Assembly (NCBI GenBank): GCA_038501625.1
Contig: JAZAYU010000350.1
Location: 186,001 to 250,000, forward strand
From: Corbicula japonica
Lineage: Eukaryota; Mollusca; Bivalvia; Venerida; Cyrenidae
Direction: 5' to 3'
Length of the DNA: 64,000 nucleotides
How positions within the stretch are numbered: the stretch's first letter is position 1; every line of letters starts with the position of its first letter. The position numbers and the translations under genes were made by a program. Of this stretch, positions 35,020 through 44,790 are shown piece by piece. Below the pieces are notes generated by a model. That model saw only the letters and a list, made by a program, of their open reading frames with translations. It ran no database searches and was not told the DNA's origin.

Positions 35020-35190
35020 ATTTTGCGCAAGGATAAAACGTGAATTATATCCCCAGCGAAATCACACCATGTAATAATATAATAAAACATAATAGATAAA
35101 ATTAATTGCGCGAATTTTTGCCCGCGCAAATGTATTATTTTTGGCTTTGGTGCAAAAGTTCTTCCCGCGAAATAAAATGACACCACAGTC
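35020..35190. repeat. CGCGAA-block repeat remnant
   Basis: Words of the CGTGAATTAT, CCCAGCGAAAT, GCGCGAATTTTTGCCCGCGC and TTCCCGCGAAAT type follow each other over about 150 bp in otherwise AT-rich DNA. It looks like the interior of a MITE-like repeat. Confidence 0.35.
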
Positions 35191-36320
35191 ATCATTTAAG
35201 GACACTATGAATTTTGATGTCAAAATATGGTAATTGAATACATGGTGTTGACTTTTAACGGTGCGACCCGATCATAAAACGCACATTTTCAAGACAATCA
35301 AATGACCAAACACCCATAAACTGCTTCAAAGGGTCAGCGATACTTGATTTTTAAGGGCCCCTCCAATTTCTTTTATATTCCATAGCGTCTACTATTAAAA
35401 CAAACATCGACCTCGCTAAAACCTAGGAAAATGACAGGGAACATAAAAAGGCTCTTCAGACCTAGCGAGCATGAATAATGAGGATAATAAAAGGGGTGCT
35501 TATCGTGACCTGTAACCGGAGGGTTCGAGCTGGTCCGTTAGGGTCAAACTGGGTCGGCATGGCTAAGGTGACTGCAGGCGAATCGACATGACATGCGCTA
35601 GTTGCATTTCAAACAGGTATCAATTGATAACTGCAAAGTAGGTTCAAGTGGTTGTATTCTTTGCTGTCAAGAATGTATGTGGTGACCTGAGTTTACCTTA
35701 GCCTTTGGTCAGGTCAGACCAACGTAGATCATGTTAATGCGGCCGAGATTAGGACGCTAGCCTTCACACGGCCTTTAATTGCGACAAGTGTCATACACAG
35801 TTTAACGTAGGTAGAGACATCTAGACTTTAATTGGTATTTAGTTTAGGGTCACTAATGAATAGTTGAGATTCGAACCCTACTTGAACTGCCTGTGAAAAT
35901 AAAAGTCTTGGGAAAAGATGTTTTTCATCGGAATTAGCATCAATGTGACAAGTAGATCGCACAGTGACGTTATTTTGTTGGCGCCGATCCATTTCGTTTT
36001 TGCAACACGAAAATGAAAATAAAAGAAAATGAACAACTTTAAGCAGGTCGGCAAGAACGTCCACCTGTGCCTGGGACGTTTAATGATATAAGATATAAAT
36101 AAAAGGAGGCAGCTCTCTAGAAAGCAAAAATGCGAAAGCACATACGTATCCATTACAAAACAGATGAAGGCTGTGCAAGTGTCATAGTTTCTTAAATTTA
36201 ATTATATGTGTGGGTATTTAACGTGAAATTCGTATAACTTTACATCGGAAATGGTGCTTACTATTGAAAATCAACAAAACATCATCCCAGCTTAACCATA
36301 TAGGCCGGTGGCCAGGAACA
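35191..36320. other. Non-coding stretch with GC-richer patches
   Basis: 35440-35800 is GC-richer, with several GGGTC strings. No protein or RNA gene could be recognised. A GGTTCGAATC B-box-like string on the minus strand near 35866 has no A box at the proper distance. Confidence 0.4.
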
Positions 36321-36744
36321 TGTTTGCTCCCCCCCCCTTAGGGAATTTTGTAGACATAATTTTTCTGAAAGCCTGTTATGTCCTGGATATTTTGCAGTTT
36401 GTTTGCACTCTGGCGAGTGGGGCATAAGGGTGTTACGGAGGTTTTAATATGTTACCCCTAAAATTTGTAGAAAAAATATATGGATTTTGAATCTTTAATT
36501 CTGCTCTATTCCAGATACGATTTAATAAAACTTGTATTTTTATATAAGGATGAAGTATTATCTGTTGATTGATGTAGTTTTCATTTCAAAATATTTGCAC
36601 TTAAGTAACATATTTAGTGTATAACATACATAACCCTAAAAAGATGAAATTTAAGTCAGAAACTTACCTGTAAGATTTTTATTTGTAATCAAACTTAGGC
36701 AATAATACATGTTTTTGAAAGCTGCATGATCAAACAATATAAAA

Positions 36745-36772
36745 CAGTGTGATTTTCATAAAAATCACACTG
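36745..36772. repeat. 12-bp perfect hairpin
   Basis: CAGTGTGATTTT and AAAATCACACTG are separated by CATA, inside the left arm of the AT-rich element. Confidence 0.9.
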
Positions 36773-39219
36773 GCAATTGTAATATTTTTTCCATAATCTT
36801 ATATGTTACCATATCGCTAATTCAAACATTATATTCATGTTTTGGGATAAACAAGCATATAATATAGAGTTTAATTAAATTATTGAGCTTTATAAATGTA
36901 AGTGTTCTTGAAACTTGCATGACTTCAAATTTTCAACATACATAACATATGTTACTTATTAAAATAAGGCTTATTTCCTTGTTTTTATTTATTTTTAATA
37001 GTGTTAGCTGATATCTATTTGAAGAAATTAACTATGTGTGCTCTGTGCAATGTCCTGATGTTTGTTAGCCCTGTGTAGATTTCTTATTACATTCACAGAC
37101 GTTTTTTGTGACTAATATTACTGATTGAATGAGGTATTTTCTCTAAAACTGATATAGTTGTACAAAGAACTGATTACATTTACAAAACTGTATCACGACT
37201 ATGCAATCATTTTAGATTAAACTGTAAAATAATAATAGTAAGAAGTTTCTTGTGTATACTATGTTATGTTATGTTATGTGGTTAAAATGTTAAAGTGTTT
37301 AAGTTTGTCCATTTTAAACCTTCAAATCTCCGTAACATATAATTCCGAAGTTACAATATTGACAAATTACAATGCATTTATTAATTAAATTCTAAAAAAA
37401 ATTAGAATTGGTTGCAAAAAAGTAAAAATACAAGAGATAAAAATATTGCTTTGAAAAGTGTTACAAACAAAATTTTTAAAACTAATTATATGTTACCTAA
37501 TTATTTAAATAATGTTTTTCAGAAAGATCACTTAGAATAAAGAAAATAAATTTCAAAAGCCGTGTTTTACCCGGTAGTTTGTATCTAGATTACCGTAGAG
37601 TCATTCATAATGTGAATATGAACTTTCTATAAACTATATTTACTAAAAAGAAGATTGAAAGCACCAGTTCTGGTCTTTTAGAGCAATAATAACTGACATT
37701 GCTGTTAAATAAAACATTTAAAATAAGAAAAATAAATTGTCCTAAATGAAACATTATTTTTTCCATTGTTCAAAAAATGCTTAAGAATTTGTTAAGAATT
37801 CCGTAAGATCTTTGTAGAATGTTATTTTTCTTAAAGACAAACAAGTGTTAAAGAGAAACATCCTTATCTTAAAGACAATCTGTGTAATGCAGGTGATGAT
37901 AAGCTAATAGACAAGTTAACGTTGACTTATGTATAATAATTTTTTTAGGTAAAAATTCTTTTACTCGAGTCAAAAAAATTGCTATATAATGTTCATGCTG
38001 TTTCAATGTTTTACAAATTCTACACCGAACCTTAGTACCGGTATTTTAGATAAAAAAAACTACTTTTAAAAACATTTCGAACATCAGATAATTTAATCAG
38101 CTTATTTGTGTAGTTTAAATTAAGTAGCTTTGAAATTTGTTATAGATCATCTTTAACATAATATAGTATTATATAAAAATATTTATCAAAATGTTAATTA
38201 ACTAATCATTTGCAGTTTCTTGCTTTTCTTTTCTTATTAATTTTGCTGATTATTAAAGTAAAAATTGGTAACATATTATAGGATGACTAAAAACATAAAT
38301 AGAACAATAACATGATAAAAAAAATGTTAAATTAAATTTTGTTTATTCTTTCTTTTCTACATTTTGTAAGAACCAATCGAGAGTATCTGGACTTAGCTTT
38401 AGACTGGATGCAACAGCCCATGATTAATGCAAACGTAAGCTGTATTACAATGTTGTCACTGAGCCATATTGATAGGTTTATTGTTAATTTGAAAAGATTT
38501 AAAATAGGACGAACTTGAACCATCTACATCATACACATTTATTTCAAGACATTCTGAGCAGTACACAGATCACCTCTAAAGTCTAACTAAATTTAAATTA
38601 AAAATTCATAACTGTTTAATATCACCAGCATCAATACCTTAATTTCCTTTTGTAACATAATTCTTAATATATATTACCTATTATAATACAAGATACATAA
38701 AGTGCAGGAAGGTTGGTAACTAAAATACGTTCTTTTGGGTAACATATTTAAAAATGGTGATTTATGATATGGTATTTATTTTTAGTATGATATAAAGCTA
38801 ACTAATCTTTAAAACTCATGAAGAGGTGTATTTAAAACAAAAACAATTACACCAAAACTTCAAATTTATTAACCATAGGCATAAGTATATGATATAGCAT
38901 AATACTAAAGTCACATATAACTAAAGTTAAAGATAATATTAACAAAGTGTTTAACACAGTTTACCTTTAAATCACACAATATGTCTTTCAGAGTTTATTT
39001 CTTTATAATTTAGTTTACATGTATTAATAAATATTTTATTTGCTATCTTTGAGATGTTTTTTCCATTATTTGTTTTCAGATATTTTGGTTGGTTGCAATT
39101 TACAAATATATGTATTTATTTACATACATTAAACAAGAAGTGTGTCTCAATGTGACTTATTACATTAAAATACTGCATTCTTATTTATACATGTATTAAT
39201 GAATTAAGCAAATAAAACA

Positions 39220-40130
39220 GAAATTACTTGCTAATGTAAGTAAGAAATGTTTCATACAACTTTTTAAACTAGGTTTTGATGTTAAGTAACATACACATGT
39301 ATCTTAATGACTATTTATAGACCTATACCTTAGGTTGCAGATGTTTTATTGCATTTAAAATTTAAAAAAAAACACCACCTTCCTGGGAAAAAATAGGTTT
39401 ATTTCAGAACTTTTATAATTGCCAATTATTTCTTCAACGCATACAATTTTCTCAAAGGTCACATATTCAAACAGGCGTTACGGTAAAACGCCCCACTCGC
39501 CAGAAAGCAAACACATTGCAAAATGCGAAGAATGGGATAGGCTTTCAGAAAAACATACCCTTCAAAATTCCCCCAGGGGGAGAGGGTCTATTGGCAGCTC
39601 AAGTTCTAATACATTTATGGCATGTTTTCCCATTTTCTTTTCTTTCGGTAACATATTTCAATATAGCGTAACGGGCTTATGTCCCAATGTATATCACTGT
39701 ATTACATTTGTCCTGAATTCTCATTTAACTTACTATATTTTACTTATAAGCACAAATTACTTGCTACTGCACGTAAGAAATTTTTCATACATCTTATTTT
39801 ACTAGGTTTTTATGTTAAGTAACATAACTTAATCACTATTTTAGAGCAATACCTTAGGTTACAGATGTTTTATTGCATATGAATGTAGTTTAGAGCTTCC
39901 TGGTGTAGAATAAATAGGTTTATTTTAGAACTTTTACAATTGTCAAATATTTCATTCTTAAACAAACTTTTTTCCAAAGGTAACATATTCAAACAGGCGT
40001 TACGGAAAAACGCCCCACTCGCCAGAGTGCAAACAACTTGCAAAATGCGCAGAATGGTATAGGCTTTCAGAAAAACATACCCTTCAAAATTCCCTTAGGG
40101 GGGGGAGGGGGGTCTATTGGCAGCTCAAGG
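39220..40130 (+). repeat. About 520-bp tandem duplication at the element's right end
   Basis: The block from TACTTGCTAATGTAAGTAAG through CCTTAGGTTGCAGATG, ACAGGCGTTACGG, CACTCGCCAGAAAGC and TCTATTGGCAGCTCAAG recurs once. TAGGTTGCAGATG at 39331 pairs with TAGGTTACAGATG at 39855 (524 bp apart), and ACAGGCGTTACGG at 39471 pairs with 39993 (522 bp apart). The right terminus is therefore present twice. Confidence 0.8.
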
Positions 40131-40140
40131 TCTAATATAT

Positions 40141-41173
40141 TCACGAACGCGTAATTGGAAATCGTTTAGTTTTCGTGTTAAAAACTGTCAGTAGTTGCAA
40201 AAACTATTATAAGAATTAAAAGGTGGCAAAAATTCTAGACAAAAAGTTTATAAGGTTGTAGAATTCTGTCTGGAATATTAATTTTGTTCCGTCCATGGTG
40301 TTGCATGAAGAGGTTTTGTTAGCGCGCTGCAATGCATAAATTATCTGATTAGGTCTCAATCTGATTAAGTCTCATTTTAGATGTCCGAGGTTACTTGGCG
40401 ACAGCAGGGGTCATATTATTCATAATATTCAACAATCTCGTGAATATGAATAAATCCGGATTTAATGAAGCTGTTTTTGCATAAGGACTTCTGGTTAATT
40501 GTAAATTAAATGCCTAACTAGACAAACATCTGACTGGTTTATCAGCGACACGGATGACCCTTGAATTAGATGTAGACATATAACCCAAATATTATGATCA
40601 AACAGGTTCACCCCAGCATCAGAGTGACAGGCAATGATGATAAATCGTCTTCTCATACCACAAAATAGCTCCTTATAAGGTGATTTATACATTTCAAACA
40701 AGACCCGTAGACCTTCTCTATTTACTTTTCATATAAATGTTTTGGTAGCTACTTCCAATGAAAGATGGGGTTTAACCTTTGGCAAGTCTTGCAGATGTAC
40801 ATCTTCATATCGTTTGTGGAAGAGGCTTAAATGATTTATGCACAAACGCATTTGTATACAAATTATACTGTTAAACAGATAAACAATGGTAATATTCATC
40901 TTAAAATAATTATAAAGTAAGTTTGGACCAACATAATAAGAACGTACAATAGAATTGGAACTAGATATAACAAGTCCCCCATAACACAGTATGACATGAA
41001 TCGCCACTGGTCGTTCAAGTCATAGGAGCAAGAAGGCAAGCCTCGCGTCCGTTCTGCCTTCCTTCGGGTTAATTAATTGAAGTTGTCACCAGTCTTTTCA
41101 AATCTAGATGAATTTCTTAAAATGTCTCTGTATTTCTAAAAATCTTCCCACTAGCGATCACAAGAAGTGACAT
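40141..41173. other. Non-coding stretch, nothing recognised
   Basis: Chance-size frames on the minus strand only. Confidence 0.4.
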
Positions 41174-41821
41174 TAACCATTTTATCCGCAACGTTTGACA
41201 AGAATACTCTCCCATAGCTCGGTGCAGTGGCGTGGTACCTAAACAAGTAATGACGCTGCATAACAAGCCGATTACTGGCTGGAAAAGTTGATGCGGTTTA
41301 ACTTCATTTTTATCCGCAACGTTTGGCAAGAATACTCTCCCATAGCTCGGTGCGGTGGCGTGGTACCTTAACAAGTGATGACGCTGCATAACAAGCCGAT
41401 TACTGGCTGGAAAAGTTGATGCGGTTTAACTTCATTTTTATCCGCAACGTTTGGCAAGAATACTCTCCCATAGCTCGGTGCGGTGGCGTGGTACCTAAAC
41501 AAGTATGACTCTGCATAACAAGCCGATTACTGGCTGGAAAAGTTGATGCGGTTTAACTTCATTTTTATCCGCAACGTTTGGCAAGAATACTCTCCCATAG
41601 CTCGGTGCGGTGGCGTGGTACCTAAACAAGTATGACTCTGCATAACAAGCCGATTACTGGCTGGAAAAGTTGATGCGGTTTAACTTCATTTTTATCCGCA
41701 ACGTTTGGTAAGAATACTCTCCTATAGCTCGGTGCGGTGGCCTTGTACCTAAACAAGTAATGACGCTGCATAACAAGCCGGATACTGGCTGGAAAAGTTG
41801 ATGCGGTTCAACTTCATTTTT
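41174..41821 (+). repeat. Five-copy tandem array, 127/128-bp unit
   Basis: Unit landmarks: TTTTATCCGCAACGTTTGGC, AAGAATACTCTCCCATAGCT, CGGTGCGGTGGCGTGGTACC, CTGCATAACAAGCCGATTAC and TGGAAAAGTTGATGCGG. The TGCATAACAAG landmark lies at 41257, 41385, 41512, 41639 and 41767, giving periods of 128, 127, 127 and 128. Copies are nearly identical; the first and last carry most of the differences. Because the unit is not a multiple of three, the frames across it are not protein repeats. Confidence 0.95.
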
Positions 41822-42162
41822 TATTATATTTTTAAATAAACATTACCAACTGCTTCCAAAAATCAAAGAACGTAAATCCACGTAGAAAAATATGATTGGA
41901 CCTCAAGTATCATTCTTCCTCCAGATGATACATGTTGGCCTGTCCGCAACTTATACAATGCGAAAGGAACTTGCACTATTCAGTAGTGTACGTCAAAATG
42001 TTAGATTTTTGTACCTGTAGTTTGCAGTTTTAAACGTTTAATAGTATGTATATCATAATATATATATCAAATCATTTCATAAATAGACCCCCACTAGATC
42101 TCTAAACAAAAACAGATATGTATAATGGTCACATTGAATGAACTACTCCCATTTGAAAGGAA
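41822..42162. other. Non-coding stretch, nothing recognised
   Basis: AT-rich flank of the tandem array. Confidence 0.4.
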
Positions 42163-42297
42163 GTGCTGGAGGCATTGGCATGGTAAAGGTGCTGTAGCCA
42201 GAGTCATTTTAAATCTCTATGTTTATATATTTGAGGCTTTTGGCAATGTAGAAATTGTTAATTATCTGTACTCGCGTAATCGCGATGCCTCCAGCAC
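42163..42297. mobile_element. Small element with GTGCTGGAGGCAT inverted ends
   Basis: GTGCTGGAGGCAT at 42163-42175 and its exact reverse complement ATGCCTCCAGCAC at 42285-42297 bound 135 bp. GAAAG occurs just outside both ends (42155-42159 and 42298-42302) and might be a target duplication, although two or three bases separate it from the left repeat. The same 13-mer stands alone at 34302. Confidence 0.55.
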
Positions 42298-42659
42298 GAA
42301 AGTAAACATGCTTCCATTTTAACATCTCTTTTAGGTGAATGAGGCAGTGTTTAACGGGTGTATCAGAGATTCGAATGGCCACAATATTTTATGAAAATGC
42401 GTTTTCGCTCTGTAATTAGTGATTAAAATAGTATTTTTCAAATTATTGGAATATAATTTCCATAAATCTGTACTTACACATCATGGAATGGTTTACCCTA
42501 GTGAATTGACTTTTTTTTTACAAAATATATCATCAATACTAAATTGGTTAGTGTTTACTATCCTTTGCAAAGAGCCGAGCATGACCGATTCAATTTTGTG
42601 AATTATCATAAGTAAACACTACCCAAATGTATAGAACATGTTTAGCTATCAAGCGGACC

Positions 42660-42663
42660 AAAA
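42660..42663 (-). terminator. Pol III T-run after tRNA-Cys
   Basis: Four T on the minus strand, six bases beyond the tRNA 3' end, the usual signal for RNA polymerase III to stop. Confidence 0.7.
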
Positions 42664-42669
42664 CGTACA

Positions 42670-42740
42670 GGGGGCACCCGGGTTCGAACCGGGGACCTCT
42701 CGATCTGCAGTCGAATGCTCTACCACTGAGCTATACCCCC
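42670..42740 (-). tRNA. tRNA-Cys, anticodon GCA
   Basis: The minus strand folds as a canonical 71-nt tRNA. The acceptor stem is GGGGGTA opposite TGCCCCC, with one G-T pair. TAGCTCAGTGG forms the D arm and A box. The anticodon stem TTCGA/TCGAG encloses the loop CTGCAGA, with anticodon GCA at 42706-42708. GGTTCGAACCC gives the T arm and B box. CCA is not encoded, as expected in an animal nuclear gene. A T-run terminator follows. There is no intron. All stems are intact, so I read it as a functional cysteine tRNA gene transcribed by RNA polymerase III rather than a SINE head; no SINE body follows. A plus-strand open frame crossing it is an antisense artefact. Confidence 0.97.
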
Positions 42741-43996
42741 ATGGTATACACAATTTATACTTTACCTTTATAATCTTATACTTGACAAATTGCCCAAGCT
42801 GTTGCAATACTTACCTGGATATTCATATGCTGTCGATCAATTGTATTTGTATATCAGCTAAATGGTATCTTACCTTCAACATTATGTTTAAAAAGATATC
42901 AGTTAAAAAGTTGCCTTTTGGATTATTTTATGAGATAGTATTTCTTTATTTTCTTTTCTGAATAATTTTCTGTGTTAAAATAACCACTGCTGTTTAATTT
43001 TTCGATACGGTATTATAATGAGACACAATACATATTTTGCAAATATTTTACGAATTAAATATTAAATTCACACTTAACACGCTGCCATTAACCATGGTCG
43101 GATGCACTTAATTTCCAGAAAGGGAGAACGTTTGGGACAGTCTTAGGGTAGTAACATGATAATTTTCAAGTTTATGGCCAAAACCCCACCAAAATGAAAC
43201 ATTCCCGCCGAAAAAGGAGTTTCCCTCTGAAATCCCTCTTGATCCGACCCTGTTACCGATTATAAAATGTGCTAACAATTTATTTAATTTATTATCTAAA
43301 ATTTAATTTTTCTTCGGAAGGTTTTTAGGTCCTCTTAGTATTAAATATTTTGAATTCTGTTTCATATTGAACTGATAAAAGATATGTGGATTCAGAACAA
43401 AATACATTTAATTGTGACCAGAAACAAAGTAACTGTGATGTAATAGATAATTAATATTAACCGAATTAATTAATCAACCTGAGACTTTGAAGTATTCCAC
43501 CCTGAACTGTGAATTGGCAGCTTTAAGAGACATTAGGATGACTTAAACACATGCTATCATAAATTAGAGAGTGTATATATTTCTACATTTCATTTGGATT
43601 GGAAGAATGTGACATGAACCTCCTTCTAAACATCTAATCACAGCAGCCTTCAAGTTAACTTACATTAACTTGACACTTACTTTATTTTGTGACACTCTAA
43701 GGAGAAAGGTGTACAGAAATGCGAATGTTCATCGAACCGAGTGAATAGAATTGCGCTTGTCCAATGTAATGGATATGATAATTCCAACTTACAGTGTCAG
43801 CTAGGGGAGAAATTCGCATGCACTTGGGTTATGGTAAATAGGAGCTTTTTAAATAATTGGTTCGTGTATACTTGAATCACATAACGCGACAGTCCAATGG
43901 GACAGAATGAAAATCCTATACCATAGAGCTTATAAGAAATATAACTGACTATGTTATGATGTAAATAACTACATCGACATAACTTTACTGAATGCA
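42741..43996. other. Non-coding stretch
   Basis: No gene recognised. GGTCGGAT near 43098 and ATCCGACC near 43244 form an 8-bp inverted pair about 150 bp apart around a GC-richer block, possibly a small repeat. Confidence 0.4.
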
Positions 43997-44790
43997 CTTG
44001 GTAAGTCGTTTACTAGAACCTTCAATAATCGGTTTTGTGCTTGGGCAAACGATTATGTAGTATTCCTAGAAACTCAGGCTGGTTTAGAGTGAAAATGAGC
44101 ACTGTATATAACATTTTTGTCTGAATGGCCATATGAATCATATTTTAAACAAAGGTAGAAGACTATTTTGTGCTTTTATAGATTTTAGTAAGGCATTCGA
44201 TTACGTATGTTGAGATAATTTGTGATTCAAACTCATAAAACTTGGTTTACGAGGTAATTTACTCAACATTAATTGTTCTATGTATACTTATGTTCAAGTT
44301 CAGATTCAAGTCAAAAGTGAAATACTCGTATTTGAATAGCTTGAGCAATTGTTTTTAGTGCCAACTTGGGGTTAAGACAGGGAAAGTGTTTGTCTCCCCT
44401 TTTATTTTCTTTTTATTTTCTTAAACGATATTTAAGAAATGTTGATAAAATCAGGTGATGACGGAATTGAAGTTTATTTCTTATTCTTTTCGCTGATGAT
44501 ATAGTGATATTTGCTAACAATAAAGAAGAATTGCAAACAATAGATCAGCTGTATGAATACTGTGATAGGTGGAAGCTGTGTGTAAATACACAAACAACCA
44601 AAGTAATGATTTTCAGAAAAGGTGGCATATTACCAAATAATATGTCTGTCCACTATGGTAGTAATGACATAGAAATAGTCTTTAGTTTTGTAAACATAGG
44701 TATGGTCTTCACTACAACGTAATTTCACGGATGCTTAAAACATATTAGCTGATCAAGCCCTAAAGACCATTATTAAAATGATGTTATGGC
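43997..44790 (+). mobile_element. Non-LTR retrotransposon reverse-transcriptase fragment 1
   Basis: Several plus-strand frames, shifted relative to one another, encode reverse transcriptase in the correct order. FTRTFNNRFCAW and ETQAGF (near 44005-44082) come first, then CAFIDFSKAFDYV (DFSKAFD at 44181-44201, the motif-A aspartate region). A LNDI segment follows, then FADDIVIFANNKEELQ (FADD at 44489-44500, the catalytic box) and YCDRWKLCVNTQTTKVMIFR. The traces end with ADQALKTIIKM. Frameshifts and in-frame stops make it dead. The sequence style fits a jockey/CR1-like LINE; clade not assignable by eye. The endonuclease part is absent, and the 3' part lacks the zinc knuckle found in the 47 kb and 60 kb pieces. 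Confidence 0.85.

Larger units (their letters stand above)
36321..40140. mobile_element. AT-rich inverted-repeat element of about 3.8 kb
   Basis: The left end (36325-36480) and right end (about 39950-40115) are inverted copies of each other. CTCCCCCCCCTTAGGGAATT on the left answers AATTCCCTTAGGGGGGG on the right; GAAAGCCT answers AGGCTTTC; GCACTCTGGCGAGTGGGGC answers GCCCCACTCGCCAGAGTGC; and AATATGTTACC answers GGTAACATATT. The interior is extremely AT-rich with no open frame above 63 codons outside the ends. ATGTTAC words predominate in the left half and GTAACAT words in the right half. It has no transposase and must be non-autonomous if mobile. Confidence 0.7.

Noticed and set aside
35860..35880. 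GGTTCGAATC on the minus strand as a tRNA T arm
   Set aside because: No A box or acceptor stem at the right distance.
39419..39805. 128-codon frame inside the AT-rich element
   Set aside because: It crosses the duplicated terminal repeat and is not maintained in the second copy of the duplication.
41117..41389. Minus-strand frame with TTPLHRAMGEY, reminiscent of an ankyrin repeat TPLHxA motif
   Set aside because: It comes from the 127/128-bp tandem array; the period is not a multiple of three and the rest of an ankyrin unit is absent.
42638..42961. 107-codon plus-strand open frame beginning MFSYQADQNVQGAPGFEPGT
   Set aside because: Its first third is the antisense of the tRNA-Cys gene; the rest is AT-rich and unsupported.
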